DNA of 64,000 bases, taken from contig NVWL01000048.1 in the NCBI GenBank assembly GCA_002733645.1, positions 43,883 to 107,882 on the forward strand, read 5' to 3'. This document shows, one piece after another, positions 55,099 through 63,755 of the stretch. Numbering within the stretch: the first letter of the stretch is position 1; the number at the start of each line of letters is the position of its first letter. The notes beneath the pieces were generated by a model, which had not been told where the DNA came from, did not search any database, and worked only from the letters and a program-made list of their open reading frames with translations. This DNA is from Oceanobacter sp. GTDB taxonomy: Bacteria > Pseudomonadota > Gammaproteobacteria > Pseudomonadales > Oceanobacteraceae. A program made the translations under genes and the position numbers.

Positions 55099-56606
55099 AA
55101 CGCCCATCAAAACTGTCTTTTTTGGGGGGGATTTCACTGCTGTTGGCGGTGGGGATTGCGTTAATTTTACATCGTCATTATGTGTATGAAATTCCGTTAG
55201 TACATGGCGAAACGCAAGTGGTGTGGTCGGTTGAGGCACGTGTAGAATTTATCGCAGAAGATGGCCCAGTAACGGTAACGATGGCACGACCTACAGAACA
55301 AGCCGGGTTTACTGTATTACGGCAATCGGGCGCGTCACCTGGGTACGGTTTGAATTTTATTGATGATATTCGGCCACGAGCAGAATGGGCAGTACGCAGC
55401 GCTAACGGTGTGCAAAAATTGTATTATCAAATTGATTTACTTGAATCAAGTTACGCCGCTCAGCCTCAAATACTGGCACCCAAACTCTATAGCACCGAGT
55501 GGCAAGAGCCGTATCGAACGGCAGTTGATTCGGTGCTGAATGACGCTTTTTCTACGTCAGCGAATAACTTCAGCTTTGCTCGTGAATTAATCAAACGTCT
55601 TAATGAAAATGAAGCACCTCAGCACGTGAAATTATTACGTCGTGCATACAATGGACGTTTACCGTCATTAATTGCTGATATTTTAAATCATGCCAATGTG
55701 CAGGCAACGGTGGTCTATGGCTTAGAGCTTGAAGATGGTCGCCGTCGGCAGTTATTAACGCCTTTGTTGCGTGTGTGGGACGGAAAAAAAAGCGAAATAT
55801 TTTATGTGGACACTGGGCTGGTAACAGAAAACCCTATGCTGCTTTGGGAGCAGCGCGGTGCGCCGGTGCTTGATGTCATTGGCGGGCGAGACTCAAATAT
55901 TCGTTTTTCCATGTTGCGCCGTGAAGCCTCTACCTATAACGCCTTAGCTGAAAACGAGCCGACCCAAGATTCTTTGCTGAATTTTTCAATCCATAGCTTG
56001 CCTGTGGCTGAGCAAGCCATGTTTAAAACGATTCTGCTATTGCCCGTTGGCGCATTAGTCGTGTGTTTATTGCGTATTTTAGTCGGACTTAGAACGTCGG
56101 GCACTTTTATGCCGGTATTAATCGCGATTGCCTTTATGCAAACCTCCCTAGGCACCGGCATTGTCGGTTTTGTTTTGGTTGTGGCATTAGGCTTAATTAT
56201 TCGGGGTTATTTGTCGCGCTTAAATCTCTTGCTGGTGGCTCGAATATCGGCGGTGATTGTTTCAGTGATTGCCATTATTAGTTTATTTAGTGTGTTGTCG
56301 TACAAGCTGGGGTTAACCGAAGGGTTGAAGATTATGTTCTTCCCTATGGTTATTTTAGCCTGGACCATTGAGCGTATGTCTATTCTCTGGGAAGAAGAGG
56401 GTGGTCGCGAAGTGATGATTCAAGGCGGCGGTAGTTTGCTTACCGCAGTGATTGCCTACGGTGCTATGCAGCACCCTATGGTTCAGCATTTGACCTTCAA
56501 TTTTATGGGGGTTCAATTTATTTTAATGGCGCTGATTTTGTTGCTTGGATCTTATACCGGGTTCAGGTTGTTGGAGCTTCATCGTTTCGCAGTGTTTCGT
56601 AAATAA
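55095..56606 (+). CDS. Inactive transglutaminase fused to seven transmembrane helices
   Basis: A 503-residue membrane protein. After an N-terminal anchor (about 8-26) comes a periplasmic domain of about 270 residues with a transglutaminase-like fold lacking an obvious Cys-His-Asp triad. Seven transmembrane helices follow (about 315-495; ILLPVGALVVCLLRILVGLR, VIVSVIAIISLFSVLS and others). This is the known Transglut_i_TM/7TM arrangement seen between a DUF785 protease gene and an ATP-grasp ligase gene. It overlaps the upstream gene and abuts the downstream one, so the three form one operon. Confidence 0.9.
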   Translation: MKRPSKLSFLGGISLLLAVGIALILHRHYVYEIPLVHGETQVVWSVEARVEFIAEDGPVTVTMARPTEQAGFTVLRQSGASPGYGLNFIDDIRPRAEWAVRSANGVQKLYYQIDLLESSYAAQPQILAPKLYSTEWQEPYRTAVDSVLNDAFSTSANNFSFARELIKRLNENEAPQHVKLLRRAYNGRLPSLIADILNHANVQATVVYGLELEDGRRRQLLTPLLRVWDGKKSEIFYVDTGLVTENPMLLWEQRGAPVLDVIGGRDSNIRFSMLRREASTYNALAENEPTQDSLLNFSIHSLPVAEQAMFKTILLLPVGALVVCLLRILVGLRTSGTFMPVLIAIAFMQTSLGTGIVGFVLVVALGLIIRGYLSRLNLLLVARISAVIVSVIAIISLFSVLSYKLGLTEGLKIMFFPMVILAWTIERMSILWEEEGGREVMIQGGGSLLTAVIAYGAMQHPMVQHLTFNFMGVQFILMALILLLGSYTGFRLLELHRFAVFRK

Positions 56607-57569
56607 ATGCTGGCGTTAATGAAAGACTTTTTAATCAGCCCGCTGCGTTTAAAACGTTTAGGCATTCTTGGGATGAATAAGCGTAACCGCGATTATATTG
56701 CCCGTTATAACGAGCGCAGTTTGTTTCCTCTGGTGGATAACAAACTGATCACTCGTAAAACGATTGGTCAGGCTGGCATACCTACTGCTGAGTTAATAAC
56801 CGTGGTGCAGGTTCAGTCGCAGGTGAATGATTTACTGGCCTTGGTGGAAGATTACGATGAATTTGTAATCAAGCCTTCCAAGGGCAGCGGTGGTAAAGGT
56901 ATTTTAGTCATTACAGGCCGTGATGGAGAGAGTTTTCGTAAGGCCAGTGGTGTACTACTGAGCGCGGATGATCTTAAGCGGCATGTGTCGAATATACTTT
57001 CTGGCCTTTATAGCTTAGGCGGCACCAGTGATGTGGCGGTGATCGAGTCTTTGATTCATACCGCCAGTGCGTTAACGCGCTATTCGGTAGAGGGAGTGCC
57101 GGATATTCGTGTGATTATTTGCCGGGGGTATCCGGTTATGGCGATGATTCGATTATCGACCCATGCCTCTGACGGTAAGGCGAATTTGCATCAAGGGGCG
57201 GTGGGCGTCGGCTTAGATATGAAAACAGGCTGTGCTGTGCGGGCTGTGCAACATGGTAAGTCGGTAACGCATCATCCAGATACCGGGCAAGATTTATTAG
57301 ATTTGTGTATCCCCGATTGGAATACCCTGTTGGTGATGGCGGCGCGTTGCTATGACGTCACTGGGTTAGGGTATCTAGGCATTGATATGGTTATAGATCA
57401 GCGATACGGCCCTATGCTGTTAGAGCTGAATGCTCGTCCAGGATTAACCATTCAAGTCGCCAATAACGCGGGCTTGCTAACTCGGTTAGCAAAAATTGAT
57501 AGGTTGTCGGAGAGCGAAACGCGCCTTCCTGCGGAAGAGCGCGTTAGGCTTAGTCAAGCTTGGTATTAG
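56607..57569 (+). CDS. RimK-like ATP-grasp ligase
   Basis: A 320-residue ATP-grasp enzyme, expected to form peptide-like amide bonds using ATP. It starts directly after the 7TM gene stop. Landmarks are LGILGMNKRNRDYIARYNER at the N-terminus, LVDNKLITRKTIGQAGIPTA, the ATP-binding KPSKGSGGKGILVI and the metal-binding acidic/Asn residues in YGPMLLELNARPGLTIQVAN. The substrate (amino acid or cell-envelope peptide) is unknown. It ends four bases before the convergent HDOD gene. Confidence 0.92.
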   Translation: MLALMKDFLISPLRLKRLGILGMNKRNRDYIARYNERSLFPLVDNKLITRKTIGQAGIPTAELITVVQVQSQVNDLLALVEDYDEFVIKPSKGSGGKGILVITGRDGESFRKASGVLLSADDLKRHVSNILSGLYSLGGTSDVAVIESLIHTASALTRYSVEGVPDIRVIICRGYPVMAMIRLSTHASDGKANLHQGAVGVGLDMKTGCAVRAVQHGKSVTHHPDTGQDLLDLCIPDWNTLLVMAARCYDVTGLGYLGIDMVIDQRYGPMLLELNARPGLTIQVANNAGLLTRLAKIDRLSESETRLPAEERVRLSQAWY

Positions 57570-57573
57570 TAAG

Positions 57574-58410
57574 TTATTCCAGCAAACCATCCAAGCCCGA
57601 ATGTAACTCACCGACAGCGGCGATTTCTTTATAGGCACGATTCACATCCATGCCAATTTTCTCAGCCACGCTTAACGGGAAGCCAGCCAGGATCTCGTCT
57701 TCATTAAGATTGGTGTCGTGTGCGTGTTTTAAATATTTTGCAATGAATATGATGCCAGCTTCAGCGCAAAACTCTTGTTCATCGTTTGACATGTTCTGGC
57801 CAGCAATGGAGTGCTGAATCACTTCCGGGAACTTCCAGCGTTTGGCTAATTCAGCGCCTACGTCGGCGTAGTTGTAGCCCAGTTGAACATTTTCAAGGTC
57901 GTGGCGATGAGACGAGCCCATTGCTTCAGTTTTATCAATGCTCATGGCCTCTTCTGGATAGAACATACGAATCAGTAAGTCGCCTACGGAGTGCATCATG
58001 CCGCAAGTAAAGGCGGTTTCTTTATCAACGCCTGGTACATACTCCGCAATCCATTTGGACACGGCGGCAATACCGAAAGAGTTTTTCCAGAACGCATTCT
58101 GATCAAACCCTTCTATTTTGTTGAACGCTCCGGTAACGCCCGAAGCGAGTACCATGGTACGTAGTTTTTCGAAGCCTAATAACATAACGGCATCGTGTGG
58201 ATTGGCGACAGTACGCGGTATGCCGTAATGCGCTGAGTTGGCCAGTCTAAGAACTTTTGCCGTGAGTGACTGGTCGAGTGCAACTTTCTTGCTGAGTTCG
58301 TCGATATCAATGCTGTGCTCGTCGCCGCGGAAACTTTCCATCAGCTCCTGTACAACACGTGGAATATGGGGAAGTTGTTTTGATTCAGCGAAAATGGATG
58401 CCATGTTCAT
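57574..58410 (-). CDS. HDOD domain protein
   Basis: A 278-residue single-domain HDOD protein. The domain spans about residues 10-215 (LPHIPRVVQELMESFRGDEH, LSKKVALDQSLTAKVLRLAN, GIPRTVANPHDAVMLLGFEK). It is related to HD phosphohydrolases but lacks a clear catalytic HD pair. Such proteins act in signalling, including motility and c-di-GMP pathways. An AAGGAATT site precedes the ATG. Confidence 0.88.
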   Translation of the reverse strand: MNMASIFAESKQLPHIPRVVQELMESFRGDEHSIDIDELSKKVALDQSLTAKVLRLANSAHYGIPRTVANPHDAVMLLGFEKLRTMVLASGVTGAFNKIEGFDQNAFWKNSFGIAAVSKWIAEYVPGVDKETAFTCGMMHSVGDLLIRMFYPEEAMSIDKTEAMGSSHRHDLENVQLGYNYADVGAELAKRWKFPEVIQHSIAGQNMSNDEQEFCAEAGIIFIAKYLKHAHDTNLNEDEILAGFPLSVAEKIGMDVNRAYKEIAAVGELHSGLDGLLE

Positions 58411-58547
58411 AGTTATAATTCCTTCTGGGGTAACTAACTGTCTATAAGAATAGGTCAGGGTTTGAAAACTGCTAAAAATCCTAGGTTACGATTCGTTAAT
58501 GGTAGAATTTGGCATCACTTCTAACTGTCACGATGGAGAGTAAAGCA

Positions 58548-59453
58548 TTGACTCAACCACGAATTGGTTTCATCGGTATGGGCCTTATGGGCGTTCCAAT
58601 GAGTTTGCGTTTACAGCAAGCTGGATACGACGTTTTGGTCTGGAATCGTAGCCCGGATAAAGCTGAATCATTGAAAAATAAAGGCTTACAGGTATGTGAT
58701 CGCTTACCTGAGCTGGTAGCTCAAACCGATATTTTGATGACGTGTGTCACCGATACTCTGGCAGTAGAGGCGGTGGTTTTTGGGCCTGATGGTATTGCAC
58801 AGCATGCGCATCAAGATCACGTGCTGGTGGATTTTTCGAGCATAGACCCCGACGCTACTCGTGATATGTCGTCCCGATTGGAAAAGTGTTGTGGTGCTCG
58901 TTGGGTTGATGCGCCAGTGTCTGGTGGTGTGGCGGGAGCGGAGCAAGGCACATTGGCGATTATGACCGGTGGTGATGCCGCGCTTATTGATGCGCTACGT
59001 CCAGTACTTGCGCCGCTATCTCAGCGAGTAACCCATATGGGCAGTGTGGGGGCAGGGCAAGTGACTAAGATCTGCAATCAAATGCTGGTGAGCTGCAATG
59101 TATTGGTGATGGCTGAAGTGATGGCCATGGCTGAGAAGGCAGGAGTGGATGCTGGAAGTATTCCTCAAGCATTGCAGGGTGGGTTTGCTGATTCAACACC
59201 ATTGCAGCTGACAGGCCCGCGTATGGCCGCTCGTGACTATGATTCGGTGAAGTGGCATGTGAAAACGCTATTGAAGGATCTCGACATGGCCAATGCGCTC
59301 GGCAAGTCGCTGCACAGTAGTATTCCTATGGCAGGGTTGGGGGCTGAGTTGATGCGCCTTCACGCCAGCCAAGGAAACGCTGAGCGGGACCCTTGCACCT
59401 TGATTGAGATGTACGCAAAAAAGCAAAAAAATGATCAGGAGGATAAGCAGTGA
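58548..59453 (+). CDS. garR: 2-hydroxy-3-oxopropionate (tartronate semialdehyde) reductase, GarR-like
   Basis: A 301-residue beta-hydroxyacid dehydrogenase. It has the NAD(P) Rossmann loop GFIGMGLMGVPM, the substrate motif VDAPVSGGVAGAEQGTLAIM and the catalytic Lys in GAGQVTKICNQMLV. A TTG start at 58548 is chosen because GGAGAG lies seven bases before it; the upstream ATG at 58533 has no visible ribosome-binding site. The hyi gene overlaps its stop, so the pair probably handles glyoxylate/hydroxypyruvate. Confidence 0.88.
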   Translation: MTQPRIGFIGMGLMGVPMSLRLQQAGYDVLVWNRSPDKAESLKNKGLQVCDRLPELVAQTDILMTCVTDTLAVEAVVFGPDGIAQHAHQDHVLVDFSSIDPDATRDMSSRLEKCCGARWVDAPVSGGVAGAEQGTLAIMTGGDAALIDALRPVLAPLSQRVTHMGSVGAGQVTKICNQMLVSCNVLVMAEVMAMAEKAGVDAGSIPQALQGGFADSTPLQLTGPRMAARDYDSVKWHVKTLLKDLDMANALGKSLHSSIPMAGLGAELMRLHASQGNAERDPCTLIEMYAKKQKNDQEDKQ

Positions 59454-60226
59454 AGCTGGCCGCTAACCTCACCTTACTCTATCCCGAGCTGCCTTTTATC
59501 GAGCGCTTTCAGGCTGCTTCTAATGATGGCTTTAAGATTGTCGAAATTCAGTTTCCTTACGATACTCCGGCAGCTGACATCAAGCATGCGTTAGACCGCC
59601 ACAATTTAACCTGTGTACTCATTAATGTGCCAGCAGGAGATCTTATGGCGGGCGGCTTAGGGTTAGCCTGTGTCGCCGGTAAACAAGCGGAATTCGAACA
59701 GGCGTTAGAATTGTGCGCAAGCTATGTGAAGGTATTGTCTCCTTCGAGAGTCAATGTACTGGCTGGCCGCTCTGCGGGAGACAGAAAAACAGAGCTGGAC
59801 ATACTGCATACCAATTTAATTAAGGCTGCGGATGTTCTCGCACCATTAGGTGTGACGGTAACCTTTGAGGCGGTAAATACCATCAATATGCCCGGTTTTT
59901 TGATCTCAACTTTTAATGACATGAAGCAGGTTATGGATTATTTGCAGGATGATCGTATTCGTATGCAATTTGATATTTACCACATGGCCATGATGAAAGA
60001 ACCTATTGCCCAATTGCTAACTGAACATATGGCAAATATTGGGCATATTCAGTTTGCCGATATGCCAGGCAGACATGAGCCAGGTTCGGGAGATATTGAT
60101 TTCAGCGAAGTGTTTAGGTTAATTCAATCGAGTGATTACTTAGGTTGTGTTGCGGCTGAATATCATCCCGCTGGTGACTCTACATCGGCAGGTTTGGGCT
60201 GGAGGTTAGGGCTGAGAGCGACCTAA
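59450..60226 (+). CDS. hyi: Hydroxypyruvate isomerase family protein
   Basis: A 258-residue TIM-barrel sugar-isomerase-type protein. Metal/acid residues are visible in VTFEAVNTINMPGFLI, QFDIYHMAMM, HIQFADMPGRHEPGSG and AAEYHP. Hydroxypyruvate isomerase converts hydroxypyruvate and tartronate semialdehyde, the substrate of the preceding enzyme. It starts with GTG inside the garR stop (GTGA), with AGGAGG just upstream. Its end overlaps the convergent DUF1289 gene by four bases. Confidence 0.9.
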   Translation: MKLAANLTLLYPELPFIERFQAASNDGFKIVEIQFPYDTPAADIKHALDRHNLTCVLINVPAGDLMAGGLGLACVAGKQAEFEQALELCASYVKVLSPSRVNVLAGRSAGDRKTELDILHTNLIKAADVLAPLGVTVTFEAVNTINMPGFLISTFNDMKQVMDYLQDDRIRMQFDIYHMAMMKEPIAQLLTEHMANIGHIQFADMPGRHEPGSGDIDFSEVFRLIQSSDYLGCVAAEYHPAGDSTSAGLGWRLGLRAT

Positions 60227-60813
60227 AATAGATCGAATTGATCACTCGAAGGAGCCGGTTTGTGTTTCTGCGGGGCGGCTTTGTTAACTGCGGTTTCTTT
60301 CTCTGGAGGGTTAGGCTGGGCGAGGTTATTCGCGGTTTCTGCGATGCTCTCAGGCTTCGCAGCTTTTGCGGAGATCGAGTCCTTTTCAGGTGTTTGGCTT
60401 AATACAGCTTCTGCTGGCTGATCCATCACGCCACTGATGTCGGTGTTTTCAATATTTTTGTCTGGGCTTGTAGGCCGCGCTTTTGGTGGTGTTAGCGCCT
60501 CATTTGTTTCCGCTATTTCTGACTTGGAGTCCTTAGAATCTAAGCTCTCGTCCGGGTTTGCTATAAACATATCCAGCTGCGGAACTACTTCTTCAACATC
60601 ATCTTCAGGCTGCGCTGATTTAGCCGCAATGATTTTTAAACGACGCTTTTCACAAGTGTTAATAATTAACTGCTGGTGGAATGGACTAAATTCATGCCAG
60701 TGAAAACGCTCTTTACGACTGCGTAAGCAACCTTTGCAATATCCACGGTTATTCACGGTGCATATGCCCCGGCATGGATTAGGTATTACGAACAGTTCGC
60801 CTTGATCAATCAT
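60223..60813 (-). CDS. DUF1289 protein with three beta-clamp-like motifs
   Basis: A 196-residue protein. The N-terminal DUF1289 zinc-type domain (about 10-65) has PNPCRGICTVNNRGYCKGCLR with four cysteines, then WHEFSPFHQQLI. Most DUF1289 proteins are far shorter; here a Pro/Glu/Ala-rich, probably disordered tail of about 110 residues follows. Three peptides resemble the sliding-clamp-binding motif QL(S/D)LF: QGELF (4-8), QLDMF (79-83) and QFDLF at the very C-terminus (192-196). The clamp link is inferred. Confidence 0.85.
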   Translation of the reverse strand: MIDQGELFVIPNPCRGICTVNNRGYCKGCLRSRKERFHWHEFSPFHQQLIINTCEKRRLKIIAAKSAQPEDDVEEVVPQLDMFIANPDESLDSKDSKSEIAETNEALTPPKARPTSPDKNIENTDISGVMDQPAEAVLSQTPEKDSISAKAAKPESIAETANNLAQPNPPEKETAVNKAAPQKHKPAPSSDQFDLF

Positions 60814-60935
60814 TGAAATCGTTTTTGTTATAGCAATGAATAACAGACTACCAGCAAAACAGCTGCTGTCGAGTAGAACGAATAAAAAGAGATACGCAAT
60901 AAACGTAAGAAGGATATAACAAAATAACGAGGGAA

Positions 60936-60957
60936 GGCCCGGCTAGAAAGCCGAGCC
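60936..60957 (-). terminator. Terminator after cold-shock gene
   Basis: On the minus strand GGCTCGGC, loop TTTCTA, GCCGGGCC, then a T-rich tail. It starts nine bases after the csp stop. Confidence 0.65.
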
Positions 60958-60965
60958 TAGAGAAA

Positions 60966-61178
60966 TTATTCCACTGGAGTAACGTTCTCAGCTTGAGGGC
61001 CTTTTTGACCGTCAACAACTTCCATCGTTACAGCCTGACCTTCTTCAAGAGAGCGTCGACCGTTACCGTTGATTGTGCTGTAGTGAACGAATACATCTTT
61101 GCCAGAGTCCTGAGCAATAAAGCCGAAGCCTTTCTCATCGTTGAACCATTTGACAGTGCCATTTACAATATTAGCCAT
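60966..61178 (-). CDS. cspA: Cold-shock domain protein (CspA family)
   Basis: A 70-residue single cold-shock domain. RNA-binding motifs RNP1 (KGFGFIA) and RNP2 (VFVHYSTI) are present, after the standard [10 protein letters not shown]. These small proteins melt RNA secondary structure. The ATG at 61178 follows an AGGAT site; an upstream in-frame ATG (61217) lies in the expected leader. A TCGGTCTC/GAGACCGA inverted repeat sits further upstream (61292-61324). Confidence 0.95.
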   Translation of the reverse strand: MANIVNGTVKWFNDEKGFGFIAQDSGKDVFVHYSTINGNGRRSLEEGQAVTMEVVDGQKGPQAENVTPVE

Positions 61179-61492
61179 CTTTATATCCTGATATTTATAA
61201 CGCTGGTAAACCAGCAAACGTGCATTTTAACGGCACTCGAACCTGATTAACGGATAACCGTTTTCTCATTATCAAAAGCGCCTTTTATCGTTCGGTCTCT
61301 CCACATAGGAGATACGGAGACCGACCGATGTCGTACTTCAGATGAAGTAACGAAAACATACTAGCGCAAGTGAGGGCCGCATACCAAGCCGCTTTAACCA
61401 ATATTTTAGTCTTATATGCACTGAAATAAGGCTGTAGTGGCGGCATTGGGTCAAAACTGATCAATGTCGCCAATCATCGTGGCCGCTTGGTG
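61179..61492. other. Upstream region of the cold-shock gene
   Basis: No gene is supported. The part next to the csp gene should hold its promoter and long leader. A perfect 8-bp inverted repeat, TCGGTCTC (61292-61299) and GAGACCGA (61317-61324), stands about 115 bases upstream of the ATG. The remaining 170 bases show no clear feature. Confidence 0.55.
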
Positions 61493-62005
61493 TTAAAAAG
61501 GGCTAAACACCAATACGACCTCGTCTTCGCTGATGGTCATTTCTTTAAGGAGCATTTTTGCCAGTTTTTGCTCGCCATCGTCTGTCAGTGTGTACACCGG
61601 CTGGCCACTAATTGCAGGCGCTAAGGTCTGCTGGGCAAGCTTAATCACACTGTTACGATACATCGGAGGAATACCCTCGATGTCGACATCAATCACTTGT
61701 GGGTTATCAATGTAAAAGCTGTCCTCGGCATCATCAAAGCGCACATCACCTTCCGCAGTAATGGTGCCGCGAGATTGTAAACCCACGGTGGTTGTTAGGA
61801 TGAAATCATTGGCCATCCCAACCCGATTGCCTTGGCCTTGAAGATCAATGTCAGCGCGCTCAATGGTCAGTGTCATGAATTGGCTTTGGCGAGCAAAGGG
61901 CAGACGTTGATTTAAGGTGGTTTGAATTTGCTCTTCAGTGACGACCATATCGTATGCATTGGCCCATGGGGTTAGCATCAATAAACCAAGTAATAGGTGC
62001 TTCAT
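61493..62005 (-). CDS. DUF1439 (YceB-like) periplasmic protein
   Basis: A 170-residue exported protein with a Sec signal peptide cleaved near ANA|YDM. The mature domain (VVTEEQIQTTLNQRLPFARQ; GIPPMYRNSVIKLAQQTLAP) fits the DUF1439/YceB fold, related to lipid-binding proteins. E. coli YceB is a lipoprotein; here no lipobox cysteine is present. It overlaps the end of the BASS transporter gene by four bases (ATGA), so the two are coupled. Function unknown. Confidence 0.8.
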   Translation of the reverse strand: MKHLLLGLLMLTPWANAYDMVVTEEQIQTTLNQRLPFARQSQFMTLTIERADIDLQGQGNRVGMANDFILTTTVGLQSRGTITAEGDVRFDDAEDSFYIDNPQVIDVDIEGIPPMYRNSVIKLAQQTLAPAISGQPVYTLTDDGEQKLAKMLLKEMTISEDEVVLVFSPF

Positions 62006-62955
62006 TGGCAGCCTCCTTTTGAACGTGCTTGTTGTAATTGTTTAATGGCTCTATCGGTGCGCCATTTCCAGAAACCTGCGAGTACGGCTCCTGCAATATT
62101 TTGCCAGACGCTAAACAGTGCGCCAGGTATGGCGGCCATTGGCCCGAAGAAGCTGTTAGCTAAGGCGACGCCTAAGCCAGAGTTCTGCATACCAACTTCT
62201 ATTGCGATGGTGCGTGCTTGAACTTCCGTATGGCCATTCCAACGTGCGATGCCATACCCGGCAGCAAATCCTGATAGGTTATGCAGTATGACAGCGGCAA
62301 CCACGCTAATACTCACCGCGCTCAGTTCGTCAGCGTTGGCGGCAACAATAATGGCAATGATCAGCAGAATTGACCCCGTCGCTATCGAGGGCAAATACTG
62401 ATGAACACTTTGCTGTACTTGCGGTAGAAAGCGGTTAATCAACACGCCTGCAGCAATAGGCAAAATAACGATTTTGGCAATCATCAGTAACATACCGATA
62501 TTATCTACCTCAATAGAGTCTCGGGCGTAAAAGGCCACCAACCACGGAGTTAACAATAACCCCCAGAGCGTTGAAGCAATCGTCATGGATACGGATAAAG
62601 CCACATCGCCTCGGGCTAAAAAGGCCATGACATTGGAGGCGGTTCCACCGGCGCAAGCGCCAACAATAATAAGGCCTGTGGCGATATCGTCTGGAAGCGA
62701 AAATATCTGACACAGAATCCAAGCAATCAGAGGCATCAAGCCAAATTGAAGTATCACCCCCAAAGCAATCGGCTCTGGCTTATCCCAGATACGACGAAAA
62801 TCTTGCCAGCGCAAAGTCAGCCCCATACTAAACATGATGATGGTTAGCAGAGGAATGATGGCATCCGTTAAGCCCATAAGGGGCTGAGGGTTATGCCAAG
62901 CTAATAGGCTTACGGCAACGGCCAGAAAAGGAAACACACGTTCGACAGACAGCAT
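62002..62955 (-). CDS. Bile acid:sodium symporter (BASS) family transporter
   Basis: A 317-residue inner-membrane protein with about ten helices. BASS family features include IVGACAGGTASNVMAFLARGD and the later EVGMQNSGLGVALANSFFGP, which carry the sodium/substrate-binding residues. Members move organic anions or precursors (pantoate, pyruvate, sulfonates) with sodium; the substrate here is unknown. The ATG at 62955 follows the divergent flavin reductase gene. Confidence 0.9.
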   Translation of the reverse strand: MLSVERVFPFLAVAVSLLAWHNPQPLMGLTDAIIPLLTIIMFSMGLTLRWQDFRRIWDKPEPIALGVILQFGLMPLIAWILCQIFSLPDDIATGLIIVGACAGGTASNVMAFLARGDVALSVSMTIASTLWGLLLTPWLVAFYARDSIEVDNIGMLLMIAKIVILPIAAGVLINRFLPQVQQSVHQYLPSIATGSILLIIAIIVAANADELSAVSISVVAAVILHNLSGFAAGYGIARWNGHTEVQARTIAIEVGMQNSGLGVALANSFFGPMAAIPGALFSVWQNIAGAVLAGFWKWRTDRAIKQLQQARSKGGCQ

Positions 62956-63078
62956 GGGTTTTTAATCGCTCAGTCTAAGAAGTACCGGCGTTATATCTGT
63001 AAAGGTGGGCAGGTGCAAGTTGTCGCGCGACAGAGTAATCTGCGCAAGTGCTTTAGGCAAAGATCAGGAGATCCTACG

Positions 63079-63690
63079 TTGGACATACAGTTTACCGATA
63101 AAACCCCACTTGAACGTTATCATTTACTAACTCAATCAGTGATTCCGCGGCCTATCGCTTGGATACTCACGAGTGATGAAGATGGTTCAATTAACTTAGC
63201 GCCGTATTCTTTTTTTGCGCCAGTCAGTTCTGAGCCGCCAACGTTAGTGGTGTCGATGGGTAAAAAATCAGCGGATGTCGAGAAAGACAGCTACCGCAAC
63301 CTCAAGCGTAGCGGTTGGTGTGTGGTGAATATTGCTCATCTTGAGCAGCTAGAAGCGATGAATATGTCGTCTGCCACGCTAGAGGCTGGGGAGAGTGAAA
63401 GCGAAGCGTTTGGTATTGAACTCAGCCCTGAAGGAAACTGGCCGTTGCCAAGAGTCGCTGCGGCACCGGTGGCGTATTTATGCCGCTACCAGCAGCAGGT
63501 TGACCTAGGTGCTGGGCCACAGCATGTGGTCTTTCTTCAAATTGAACGCATGTACGTGGATGAAGGTGTGATGGTTGATAACAACGGCAGGTTTGAGCTG
63601 AACTCTGAAATGATCAACCCGATTGGCCGCTTAGGTGCGGGGGAATACGCTATGATGGGAGAGCGTATTAAGCGTGGCCGCCCTGATTAA
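63079..63690 (+). CDS. Flavin reductase family protein
   Basis: A 203-residue FMN-binding split-barrel protein. LLTQSVIPRPIAWILTSDED, INLAPYSFFAPVSSEPPTLV, VSMGKK and NRFELNSEMINPIGRLGAGE-like segments are typical of the flavin_Reduct family. It either supplies reduced flavin or acts on small substrates. A TTG start at 63079 is chosen: AGGAG lies eight bases before it and it precedes the conserved part, whereas the longer GTG start at 63013 adds an unconserved stretch. Confidence 0.85.
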   Translation: MDIQFTDKTPLERYHLLTQSVIPRPIAWILTSDEDGSINLAPYSFFAPVSSEPPTLVVSMGKKSADVEKDSYRNLKRSGWCVVNIAHLEQLEAMNMSSATLEAGESESEAFGIELSPEGNWPLPRVAAAPVAYLCRYQQQVDLGAGPQHVVFLQIERMYVDEGVMVDNNGRFELNSEMINPIGRLGAGEYAMMGERIKRGRPD

Positions 63691-63720
63691 TAATGGGTAA
63701 GAAGTAGTCCCATAAAAGCA

Positions 63721-63749
63721 GCTTGGAGTGACATTGTGTCGCTCCAAGC
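63721..63749 (+). terminator. Hairpin after flavin reductase gene
   Basis: GCTTGGAGTGACA, loop TTG, TGTCGCTCCAAGC: 13 bp with one G-U pair, 30 bases after the stop. No T-run follows. Confidence 0.5.
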
Positions 63750-63755
63750 AGTTAA

